Program-made: the position numbers and the translations under genes
Shown: positions 9,430 through 31,986 of the stretch, in pieces
How the letters are laid out: each line of letters opens with the position of its first letter
Numbering within the stretch: the first letter of the stretch is position 1
Assembly (NCBI GenBank): GCA_030704615.1
Contig: CM060732.1
Span: forward strand, 73,885,053-73,949,052
DNA from: Takakia lepidozioides
Taxonomy: Eukaryota > Streptophyta > Takakiopsida > Takakiales > Takakiaceae
Reading direction: 5' to 3'
DNA length: 64,000 nt
The notes under the pieces: model-generated
What the model saw: only the letters and a program-made list of their open reading frames with translations
The model's database searches: none
What the model was told of the DNA's origin: nothing

Positions 9430-9840
9430 GGCTGTGTTTCTCTAATGTGCTCCCGCTTAGAATCTGCTCACGCTTAGTGTGCAAAGCGTGAGCATGCTCA
9501 CGCTCTACAAACTGCCTTCATTACAATTTACTATGCCTCCAAATTGATTGCTCTGGTACAATGAGTAGTATACATTGGCTCCCGGACGTTTAAAGACCGT
9601 TGAGTCAATTGTAATCAAGGGGGATGTGCTCTGGTACAACTATATACTACAGTACATATTATGGCACAGTAGTACACTGGCTCTACAAATTGCCTTTATT
9701 ACAATTTACTAAGCTTCCATATTGGTTGCTTTGGTACAGTGAGTAGTACACATTGGCTCTTGGTACATTCAAAGACCATTGAGTCAATTGTAATTGAGGG
9801 GAATGTGCTCAAAGTGTATCCAACATCACCAATAAAATAT
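9430..9840 (-). repeat. AT-rich repeat array, copy 2 (inverted relative to 1265-1795)
   Basis: The reverse complement shows two units starting at about 9838 and 9640. Each has GAGCACAT(T/C)CCCC, TTACAATTGACTCAA, GAGCCAATGT and TTTGTAGAGC, with period near 200 bp. It ends in a GTGAGCATGCTCACGC palindromic cluster at 9440-9510. The order of motifs relative to copy 1 is not a simple mirror, so it is not certain that the two are terminal inverted repeats of one transposon. Confidence 0.6.
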
Positions 9841-10804
9841 CATTTCCCTTACTTCCACTCCTTGTATGCTGCGGATAGGCCCATTTAATCTTTGACCACT
9901 TTCAACGAAGCTGATAAAATCCAGACCTCAAAAACACCCTTGCATCATTAACAGAACCTAAGAAGCTTACAAATGTGTCTAAGAATCACATGCTTGAATC
10001 ACATATGGTTTGTAAAATCATAGAATAATTGTGATCTCGCGGGTCAACCAGTTTGTACCTCTTTGGTTGGTAGACAAATCAAGCAATATGTGGGTGCAAT
10101 CAATTGCTCCACAACATTGCGGTGTGCCATAAACACCTTCAAAACCCTACTTTACCAATTGAAATCCCTCACTATCAGGCCACTTTAAATGGTGTTGACC
10201 TCGACGTATTAGTGCCTTCGTAAACGCCACATGATTTTGGAGGCAGTAGAGTCACTCACCCCAAACATCTTACCCACACTCAATAGTGAATCTCTAGGTT
10301 CCTGTCTCTGAAGCCCTAGTGCCACCTGCTTGGCTACACTCAAATATCTGTCTTCGATCTCTCGAAGTCCATGAGGTGGTTTTCTCAACAAATCGGGAGT
10401 GAGTAGACCACAAATGTACTGGAAAGTTGGACAGATACACTAAACAATCTTCGGAAGCGCTCCTCATCATCTCTCATGACAACGTCGACAAATTGATCCC
10501 ACCAATGGATTAAGCAAGGTTTTACATACCATGGTCCACAATCTATTCCCAGTAATGTTGATTTTGTGAGCAATTCTTCAAATGTGAATGCAACAATTGC
10601 CTCCTCATCTTCTTGAAGTGTTGTGATAGTTGGAAGTGAAATATTGACAGCAAATCGATTATTTGATGTCCTAACCATGCCCAATCCTTGTTGTAAGTAG
10701 CCACAGCTCTGGAAGCGCCTACCAATGAGGCTTGCAATGATCTCTTTCGTGAATTCATGAGTTTTCTCTGAATTGACTAAGGGAGACGTACCTAAAATGG
10801 TCAC
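9841..10804 (-). pseudogene. decayed PIF/Harbinger-type DDE transposase
   Basis: The minus strand carries, in N-to-C order across shifting frames: WWDQFVDVVMRDDEERFRRLF (10385-10560); then QVALGLQRQEPRDSLLSVGK and FGVSDSTASKIMWRL (10209-10391), a helix-turn-helix typical of PIF/Harbinger transposases; then VYGTPQCCGAIDCTHI (about 10090-10145), matching the region around the first catalytic Asp of the DDE domain. The frame is broken repeatedly and the C-terminal catalytic residues cannot be traced, so the gene is inactive. Such enzymes cut and paste elements with 3-bp TTA/TAA target duplications. The start near 10804 is only the edge of the open frame. Confidence 0.65.
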
Positions 10805-11477
10805 TGACCTTAAATGGACACCTATGTTTTGACCTTAAAGTGACAATGCCTTTACATTATAGTGACATTAAGGAAATGGGACCACATTGAGGGGAATATG
10901 TGACCGATTTAGGATCAAAGAGGGTTACATATATGTTAATCATTGGGATTTTTTGGACAACGGGCTAGGAGTTTAGCTCGAGACAACATCTGGTTAATGC
11001 AATATCAAGTACACTTCTGAGGGCTAAACATATTTATTAGGGTGATTGGTCAATTGATGGTCTTTGAGCCTAGGCCTTACCGGATGTTAGCTTGGATGTT
11101 AGCTAGGATATTTTAGAAAAAGCTCCCTCATGCGGGGCCGCAGAATAACATTGCATGATACATTAACTCTGTTGGGCCACATTGGCCATTAATGATGTCC
11201 ATTTAAGGTCTAACCATATTCATAAAAAGCTATGTTCATGTCTACTTTACGACCAATTAAAATTAAAATTGGATCACAAAGTAACCATAATGGGATTATT
11301 TCTGTTTGCTTTTGGGGGGGGCTTATGTGTCACAAATAAGTGTCAACGAGTCCAGACTTTGAAAAATCATATCTATTTCATATTATCACTATAATTGGGT
11401 CATATTTCTTTTTTATTTGCTAATCCATAAAAATTATTTTTATATTATCCTTGTCAAGTTAAATAAACACAGTGTGA
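10805..11477. other. intergenic, no gene recognised
   Basis: AT-rich sequence with no open frame of coding character. The phrases TGACCTTAAATGGACA (near 10805) and TGTCCATTTAAGGTCTAA (near 11196) are inverted relative to each other, about 390 bp apart. They could be the ends of a small inverted-repeat element. Confidence 0.35.
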
Positions 11478-11800
11478 AACTAACTAGAATAAATTTAGTT
11501 ATTTGTATTTAACACTTGGAATTAGTTCAAGTGTTAAGTCAGATGTCAAGTTTAGCTTGACACCTGAACCATCTTATCTTCACAAGCTCGTCGGTTGTGC
11601 GGCTCATCTCTCTCGAGTTGAGCCTGCACGACTGACCGACCTCCATCGTTACTTAGCATCTTAGTGTACTTATGGAGGGAGAGTAGGATGTGGAGTCCCC
11701 ATAGCTTGGGGTGCCCCTAGCTCGACTCTTATTTTAGCGAGTGATTGTGTTGTGTTACTGTGTCAAGGTTCGTCTCCCTTACGTGAAGATGGGATATAGA
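11478..11800 (+). repeat. LTR-like repeat related to the 8900-9320 LTR, opposite orientation
   Basis: It starts TGTGAAACTAACTAG and then shows TTATCTTCAC, GGCTCATCT, CTCGAGTTGAGCCTG and GTGGAGTCCCCATAG in the same order as the reverse complement of 9320-8900. No gag follows, so this is a solo LTR or fragment of the same or a sister family. The right boundary is not defined. The downstream 11800-12060 sequence is unassigned. Confidence 0.5.
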
Positions 11801-12417
11801 GCAGAGAATCTCTGTCGCGCGTGTGGAAGAAACCGGCAACGCAACCGGCTTATACCATGTGGCTACATGGACGGACCCGTGATCGTCAAGTCAACGGTCA
11901 GGCCTGGTCAAACCCATTCCAACGATGACATCATTGGAGGGGGTCGGGTCTACATGGAAACCGACTCTAAATGATACCCTTCATAAGGGTCTGGGTCCAG
12001 ATAAACAAATCGTAATATGGGTAACCTTACCCGGATAAATGGTGTACCCGCTCAACACTGGTATGTACGCATATCCCAATAAGTTATATATATATGTCCT
12101 TCGCCTGTATACCAGACCAATTACACTGGTCTGTCCCCTGTTTATTTCAGTAAGAACCTATAATTAATTATATATATATATATACTCATAATTAACTAAT
12201 AAATATTTAAACACTTAAAATATTAGTTTCTGTTGTTGTTAAGGTGCACCACAGCTGTCCTAGCCATGCATAATCTGGTAAGCAGGATTTGAGCTCGGGA
12301 TCACACGCGTGACACTAAGCGGCATACAAACTTTATTAATAATAATATTACAAATATTAAGCGGATTATAATAACAAAAACAAATTTGCAAAATGGCGAG
12401 AGAAGAGAGGCCGCACA

Positions 12418-12420
<3 letters not shown>
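11801..12420. other. intergenic with TA microsatellites
   Basis: No gene recognised. CAACACTG followed by GTATGTAC occurs at about 12047-12063. It resembles the right end and 8-bp target site of the hAT-type element at 27975-28842, but no matching left end was found. TA-rich runs lie at 12086-12095 and 12170-12185. Confidence 0.3.

Positions 12421-12448
<28 letters not shown>
12421..12448 (+). repeat. (TC)14 microsatellite
   Basis: A perfect TC run of 28 bases lies about 1.2 kb upstream of the F2KP start codon. Pyrimidine tracts of this kind are common in plant promoters and 5' leaders, so it may mark the F2KP promoter region, though no TATA box could be tied to it. Confidence 0.85.
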
Positions 12449-12453
<5 letters not shown>

Positions 12454-13643
12454 GTGTGTGGAGCTCCGAGGTCGCAACGCTGTGCATCGCATGATTGAGA
12501 ACCAGCTCTCAGTTTCCCCTGCTTGTGTTTCGGTATCATTTCCATGGGTTTCTCATTAGTCTGTGATTCTGAATTTCCTCTGCGCCGAAACGCGCTGGGT
12601 GTGAGCAGTCATTCCTGAGTTTTTCATCAACAAGCGCAGGTGATTTGCTTGACGCCTCCAGGCTGGTCAGTTTCCACGCTCGCTTGATAAGCTAACTTGA
12701 TGACTCTGAAAAATTATTTCTTGAGTGCGGGCGTGTGGGGAATGGTTACGCAGAGTAGGCTCTTTTTATTTTGCTCTTTTCTCTTTACCTCTCTCTCCAT
12801 CTCTCTGTCCTCGTTACCTAATTTGCAGAATAATTCAGTTCAGCTTCTACATAACACGTATTTTTATGAGGGGGTCTGGTCGTATTGATCACTACATTGC
12901 CTTATTTGGAAATGCTAACAGAGCAGCTCGAGCCTGGTATGTGAGTGTACTGAGGAGGTGCGTGTTCTGCTAGCTGTTGGAATAATTTCTGACTATTCGG
13001 ACATTCAGACCTTCTCCATGGCTATTGTTACGATGTTGCCAATGCAGGGTGTATAAATTGCGATTTGACTTGTCGAAAGTTTGCTTTGGAGTTTGTAAGG
13101 TGTTGGACCTTTCCAAGCAGCATAAACATGCAGCTGTGCGCAAGCTGATCATTCTTGCAGCGCTCATGAGTTAGAGTTAGAGGTTGCCAGCTCATTGTCT
13201 AACACATCAGAGAATCTACAAGCACCGGAGTATTGCATGTAGCTTACTTTTGCATTTGTATCAGGTATAGTGTTTGGAACCAGCATGAGAGTAAGGGGCT
13301 CACTATTTACTGATCGAATCCACCTATTCTCAGACTGACCATAATGTCAATTAGACGTATAGTTGGCGCTGATGGATGGTCATTGGAAAACCTACATTTG
13401 GTGTCGTAATGTGTGCTTTACAAAAGTCCACACGTTTCTCCCTTTAGTTTCTATTGGACAATATAAGTGCCAGATGCTGAAAGAGCTGCAGGATTCATCA
13501 GTTTCCACGTGTGGGTTGGGTTGCAGGCCTTCAAGGTATAGAAGATATCATCAAACATAGCTCATGCTTCCAGCTATTTGCGCCTTTGTTGGGCAGCCAA
13601 AGAGTGTGCTATTTCTAGTCTTCTTGGAGAGAGGAAGGGCAGG

Positions 13644-26368
<12,725 letters not shown>

Positions 26369-27451
26369 GGCTCCTTCAACAAGCTAAGTTCATCGCTGGT
26401 GTGTCAACAACAATTGTGTCCTCTCAAAGCTCCTTTTGGACGGACCTGCATATTTAATGTATGTAATAATGATCTCTCACACACTAATCATCTAGACCCA
26501 TAGGGTAAGGAATTGATTTCAAATATATTCCTGCCAGCAGGTGCTGTCACAGCAAAAGCTAATATTTGGTTGCAAAATGATTGTTGGGTTCTGGTTACTT
26601 CACAGAAATGAATAGGATTGTTGTAAGATTTGGATGAGGTTCTACTTGTTTTAGAAGAGAAATGAACAGAATTGAATGGATTTACCACAAAAGCACATCC
26701 AGAGGAAGGCTTGAAAAAAATTCGGCTGAAGGACAAAAGTTTATTCAAATGAGGCAAAGTCAAGAAGCACCACCAATTGCTCCTCAGGGGCTCGGTGGAT
26801 GGTTGTAGTCAGCTTTGAAGACTGTTGTGAATATACTATGATCTTTACAGTATTTTTGAATCTTGGTGAATCAAATAAAACTTGACATGTTTGCAGTGAA
26901 CAGTCTTTGCATCTGTTCTTAGTATTTGTGCAGTCAGCATGGAGTACCCACATTCTAGCGCAGACATATATGGCCTCAAGCTAGTGTGTAGGACAAGTCC
27001 CAACCGAAGGACAGCTTTCTAGAAATGACCCTCATGATCGGTAGGAGATTAATTTTAGACAACTTGAAAGAAAGAAAGAGTTGACATAAAATAAAGCTTT
27101 TAACTCAATATGCGTGCCATTGAGGGGCTGAAAGGAAAGAAGTGTGCAGTTTAGGACAGGAGAAGTCTGTTGGTGGTCTACACAGTGCCGTTTATAAACA
27201 GCAGGTAGGTCAATCGATCGTCAACTCAGAGAATATTCCAACAAATAGGCCACAATACTCGTGGAAGTAAGAACTCTTGTCTCTAGTCTTGCCAGTGAGG
27301 ATCTTGGGTATGATACCCATAGTTGTATGCATTGGCTCTTCACAAAGTTAATTTTTCCTTGTTTTAGTACTAAAAATTAAACAGCCTCCCCTTTTCTTAA
27401 AATTAAAAATAGTTAGCCTTTCTGATTTGGTTGTGCCATATATATATATAT
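26369..27451. other. F2KP 3' region and intergenic, no gene recognised
   Basis: The first few hundred bases after the stop are expected to hold the F2KP 3' UTR. AAATAAAA at 26873-26880 could act as polyadenylation signal but lies 500 bp out. No domain was recognised in small minus-strand frames at 26488-26953. Confidence 0.3.
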
Positions 27452-27612
27452 GACGCCTCTCGCAGGAAGCGCAAATTATGGTGGCTCTTGACCCCAAAGG
27501 GCTACTGCCTTCCAGCAAGAAGGTGGACACCTTTGTGAGACCATTGGTGGATTGAACCCACAACCACTTCTGAGGTGGTATGTGCCCATGACCATTGGGC
27601 TACAACTTGGTT
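27452..27612 (-). mobile_element. tRNA-derived SINE, copy 1
   Basis: On the minus strand the head contains TAGCCCAATGG (27592-27602), an exact match to the RNA polymerase III A-box pattern. GGTTCAATCC (27549-27558) matches the B box, at tRNA-like spacing. The body has AAGGTGTCCACCTTC and GCAGTAGCCCTTTGGGG, and the 3' end has GAGGCGTC followed by a TA-dinucleotide tail (27437-27451). The same body recurs at 63166-63312, which supports a repeat family rather than a tRNA gene. No cloverleaf could be completed. Confidence 0.65.
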
Positions 27613-27966
27613 GTCTGGTTATGCCCCCACTTTGTGGTTAGTGGGACCTTGCAAAGCTACCATGCCAACAGTTGTCGGCAGTCTTCATTCTGCGCCCAAT
27701 ATAGCCCAAGACAAGTTGTAGAGAGAGAGAGAAAGAAGAGACAACACCGTACAAGCTGCTAGTATAGATTAGCACCTCCTTCTTAGTTGTGATCTTCTTT
27801 TTCTTTTTTTGGTTCTTTTGTGTCCACAACAGTCTCTAACTGTTTGTTGTAGAATTTGCGGCTGCATAACAATTCCTCAGTTAGGTTATGGAATGGTCAA
27901 TACTGATCGCTGTTGCCATTGTTCCCGTGGATGCATTACAAGTATTATGGAATGGTCAATACTCCT
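27613..27966. other. intergenic, no gene recognised
   Basis: Includes a GA-rich stretch (27719-27740) and a short direct repeat TATGGAATGGTCAATACT (near 27886 and 27946). Nothing else is seen. Confidence 0.3.
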
Positions 27967-27974
27967 GTATTTAC

Positions 27975-28842
27975 CAGTGTTGGGCGGTTCTTGCATTTGT
28001 GAAGGAACCTTCGGTTCCGGTTCCAAAATTATTTCAAGAGACGGTTCCGGATCCGGTTCCGGTTTTTTTTTATTGAGCCGGTTCCGGTCCGGTTCCGGAT
28101 CCAACTTTTAAACATGGGGGCGGTTCCGGTTACCGGTTAGTTGCTGATAAAAACCATCGGTTCCGGTTAGGTTCCGGTTCTATTTTAAATATATATTTGT
28201 TTAATTTAATTAGATTTAAAATATTTTATCAGTCCGGTAGATTAAATAGCAGTGTATTCACATATTTGAACTAAAATCCAACGATTTTGTTAGTTTTCAC
28301 TAACACAAAAAAACAAACAAAAATACTCTAAATAAACTGGTAGAAGAAAATGGGTAAAATTTTATGGGTTGAAAGTACTATTCAGCTACCTGGCAAGTAT
28401 TGGCATCTTCAAACATTTTATTAATGAACTTAGCCAGGATATCATGGAGCTGGAGATTGAACCCAAGATCTCATGGCGCTGAAGCATTGAACATAGAATC
28501 TCATGGCCTTCAAGCATTGAACCCAGGATCTCAGGAGCTTAAGAGCATTAAATAAGTTTTTCCCTGGGCCCACCAGCCCCACCAAGGGGTCAAGAACCAA
28601 GAACCGGACTTAGAAGCGCTTTGGTAGGTACTAGAGACATTTAGGGCTACAGCCCACGGGTGGACCGGAACCGGAACCGGAACCGCTTTGGAGCTGGAAC
28701 CGCCGGTTCCCACACATGTGGTCGTAGCTGGAACCGCCGGTTCCGGTTCTGCACAGGCGGGTCGGGTTCCGGTCCGGTTCCACATAACCGGAACCGGAAC
28801 CGGCGGTTACCCGGGGCCCAGGCGGGTAACCGCCCAACACTG
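27975..28842. mobile_element. non-autonomous hAT-type element, 868 bp, with perfect 8-bp target duplication
   Basis: The left end CAGTGTTGGGCGGTT (from 27975) is the exact inverted match of the right end AACCGCCCAACACTG (to 28842), a 15-bp terminal inverted repeat. It is flanked by GTATTTAC at 27967-27974 and 28843-28850. An 8-bp duplication of the nTnnnnAn type and CA(G)TG ends are typical of hAT transposons. Both subterminal regions are packed with GGTTCC (left) or GGAACC (right) hexamers, which may be transposase-binding repeats. The interior (28200-28560) is AT-rich with a small tandem repeat (TCATGG..GAAGCATTGAAC, 28440-28530). No transposase ORF is present. Open frames across GGTTCC runs are repeat artefacts. 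Confidence 0.85.
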
Positions 28843-28850
28843 GTATTTAC

Positions 28851-29980
28851 GTTCTGATATTGTGTTTGCCTGTGAGTTTTGGTTGCATCTGTTGAGTTAT
28901 TTGTTCAATTTTTCTGTTAGGTTATGTAAGAATGTATATGATTGGATTAGTGGTTGTTGGTCAAAACCACATAAAGTTTGTTGGCTCCTCCCTCAAGAGG
29001 AGACCACGCAGTGCCAAAATGGAAGAAGATCCTGATATACCTTTGCCGGAAAACACCCAAAAATAACAGATATACCTTCACTAGTTAACATTCCTCCTGA
29101 TATTAATGAGCATCAAATATTAATTTATATTATTGTTTTTGTTTATGTGAAATATGTTTTTAACCATAACAGCCACCGGTAAATGGCTGGAGACCGGTGA
29201 AAGCCGGTCGCTATTTCTTCTCTTCTTCCCTGCTCTCTTGTTAAGGGGGCTTGGAGGCTCATCTATCGTAGTGAGCAAATGAGCGCCTGAAAGTTATGAG
29301 GGTAGAGTAAGGTTTATCTATTATAGTGGGGCGGCAAGAGCTGAGAGTTATGAGGTGTGGAGTTGAACGATTGAGCAGCAGCAGCGGTGACTTTTTTTTT
29401 GGGGAAGCAAGTGGATGCAGCGATGGACAGCTCGACAGTGAAGGGGGCATGCAGGCTGAGATATCTGCCAAGCAACACATGCATTGCAACAAAAGTGATT
29501 CTTCTTCTTTTTGCTACACTTAGAACACAACACACGAGTTGGTGGGTGTGGAGGATAGCTTGGCAATGGCCATATGGAGAATATTTCAGTGTTTTTCAGC
29601 CAGAGTTTCAACAAGTATTTCAATATTTCAGCTTTTTCTTCGACAAATATTTCAATATCTCAGTCAGCTTCAACAAACATCTCAATATTTCAGTAATTCA
29701 GTAAATTGAAAGATCCGTTTATAGTATCATACATTAATATTTAATTTTTACTTTATGGTACATGTTCATTTAAGTAATTGTTGAATTTTTAAAAAAAAGA
29801 AAAAGATCAAAAGTAAAATTTATGGGAGGATTTGATGATTAGTATATTTTCAATTGCCAAAGTTGTCAATAAACTATAATATAATAAGCTGAATGTTATT
29901 ATATATTTTCTCATAACAGATATTCTAGACTCTATTATAGGGAATTTGTTTTGTAATTTACTATTTATTTTATCTACAAA
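28851..29980. other. intergenic, no gene recognised
   Basis: No protein domain was recognised on either strand. Features seen: repeated TTTCAATATTTCAG phrases (29585-29700) and an A-rich tract at 29792-29815, possibly the tail of a decayed retroelement. Confidence 0.3.
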
Positions 29981-30439
29981 TACCGTAGTCGGCAGGCTGA
30001 TTCTAAATAATTAGAAATGAACATGCCTAATAAATAAGTGAAATTAAAAAAAACAATTGTCGAAATTTCAGAAATTTCATAAAAAAATGCCTAAAATCTC
30101 AAACAAACTACTCAAAGATGTTTCAAGGCACAAAATATTTTCCTAGAGCTTGTGGTGCTTTAGCTCTGAGAAATCCTAGAATAATTGGCTGAACAATCAA
30201 TGCATTTAATGATTGACCAGATGCTCTCATGGCTCTTATCAACCCACATAATTCTCTTACCACATCTGGTACAGTAGATAGAGCAAGTCCATGCTAGGAG
30301 TCACCACCGAATTACTTAAAATCTCCTCTTGGCATTGCCGTAAAATCTAGAAATTTCCTTAAGTTATGCCGGAGTGATTTGTTGTAAAGAAAATAAATAT
30401 TCGGCACTTCACCGCCGGATCAGCCTGCCGACTACGGTA
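29981..30439. mobile_element. 459-bp inverted-repeat element with 21-bp perfect ends and a transposase remnant
   Basis: The left end TACCGTAGTCGGCAGG... (29981-30001) is the exact reverse complement of the right end at 30419-30439, a 21-bp inverted repeat starting with TA on both sides. TA ends suit a Tc1/mariner/pogo-type TA target site, though a longer duplication is not visible. The minus strand from about 30300 to 30126 reads HGLALSTVPDVVREL, IRAMRASGQSLNAL and LGFLRAKAPQALG. This resembles the helix-turn-helix N-terminal part of pogo/CENP-B-like transposases (I-R-x2-G-x3-N...G-x6-AP-x-L). It is cut by stops. The element is therefore probably an internally deleted, dead derivative of an autonomous transposon. 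Confidence 0.65.
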
Positions 30440-31986
30440 AATCCAGGGACTCTGGTATATATATATATAACATTTTCAATATAACATTTTAAATGAATAT
30501 TTTACTCTCAAGGTGGAGCCATTATGCGACTAGCTGAATATCATGAAGGTGTCCACCTTCCCATTGGAAGGTTGTAGCCCTTTGGGTCAAGCCCCTCCAT
30601 GTCAAGTAACACCGCAAGTTTGGCAATAGTCAACATTAATCGCATATTATGAAAGTCGTACCATGCTAATTTATTTTGTACCACACGTCGTGTTTGTAAA
30701 TGCCAAAATCTCTTGATTTGTATCCTTGCCGCAAATATATATAACACGCAACCCAAATGTTTGACCAAACCACTTGTTAGTTTGAAGGGTCCATGAAAGT
30801 ATTGTGATCACAAGATTTTCTGAGCTCAGCGATGCAAAAGGATACAAAACATGCCTGAGCCCCAGAGGTTCTGGTAACTTTAGTTTTGGGATTGTCTTAT
30901 TCATTATTAGCATTGTTTGACATTATTGTTCCTAGTTTTAACTTGATTAGGTAGAGAGCCCTTGTCCCCTTCTCTCTTCTTTTTCTTTCTTTTTTGGTCT
31001 GTTGGGGGAGGAAGCCTTGACCCCTTCCTGAAATAATCTTAAGAGAAAACAAATTGTGTAAGGGGTGTTTGTTATTTTCTTATTTTGGCACGCTTGGAGA
31101 CAAAGGGGGGAGGAGCCGTTGAGCGAGAGTGAAGGCGTAGCATAACGGCTCCTGTCTCTCTGTCTGTCTACGCACCAGTCAACAACTATGGCGCGTTGTT
31201 TGTCCTCCACAGTGCCACCCTCACATCGTGACAAAGCCCACCGTCTCAGGGGCGTCAACTTCTATACATGGGAGCTGATCTTACTGTTTGATTCACAATA
31301 CCCATCTCTTCAAATCTCACTCTCTCCTTGATTTCCCTCTGTCTTCTGTCTGTGTTCCCATCAGACCACGCTGTGGTGAGGAGCGCGCAGAGGCAGTTCT
31401 GGTGCTGAAAATGCATTACGCGTTACCCGTTGTCTCTGTGTCAGGTTGCAGTGCGTTGCGGTCCTTTCGGGTAGTCAGCACCTAAGTGAGACGCATGCAC
31501 TTAGGGTGCTGGTGGAAGGCTGCCCCTATTTTTCGGTGGAGGTTGTTTTCTGGAAGTGTGTATGTCTGTCTCTTCGGGAGCTTGCGTGGAATCCGTCGGA
31601 AGCATTGTAACTCTTCGAGCTGCAGCACCACCTGTGATCATCATCCGCACCGAACCGTGGCTCTTTGTTGTCAAGTTTAGGATAACTGTACCATTCCTTC
31701 TCTGAATTCACCATGTTGACTTGGTGTACTTAGTTTCGGTCGTCATTTCCTGCTTTGAGCTGATAGGATCCAATGACATTCTGTCGCCATTTGTTTTCTT
31801 ACCTGCCAATGCATCCTAATCGTCAAGTTTAGTCTCGGTTTGCCGACAAATCAGCTACCTTCCCTGATACTCTGAATCTCAATTGGAGCCATCAATTTGG
31901 AATGCTGGGCGAATTTCTGTGCCTGCAAAGTATTCAGCACATTGTCCCCGTCATCGAACACATTGAAATTTCCACGTGTGGAGATG
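30440..31986. other. intergenic and upstream region of the AP2 gene
   Basis: At 30541-30606 a fragment resembling the SINE 3' body (AAGGTGTCCACCTTCCC...GTAGCCCTTTGGGTCAAG) lies in plus orientation. The rest holds no recognised gene. The 31100-31900 part, pyrimidine-rich near 31310-31360, probably carries the promoter and 5' leader of the AP2 gene, but no clear TATA box was placed. Confidence 0.4.

Noticed and set aside
12260-12492. Minus-strand ORFs containing RERERE runs
   Set aside because: They are translations of the (TC)14 microsatellite, with no domain.
27549-27602. A real tRNA gene
   Set aside because: A and B boxes are present, but no acceptor stem or anticodon arm could be completed and the sequence is repeated as a SINE.
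28631-28857. ORFs rich in NRNRNR or SGSGSG on both strands
   Set aside because: They are translations of GGAACC/GGTTCC hexamers in the hAT-type element.
29259-29704. Several overlapping ORFs of 65-105 codons on both strands
   Set aside because: No family pattern was seen; frames on opposite strands are similarly open and composition is simple.
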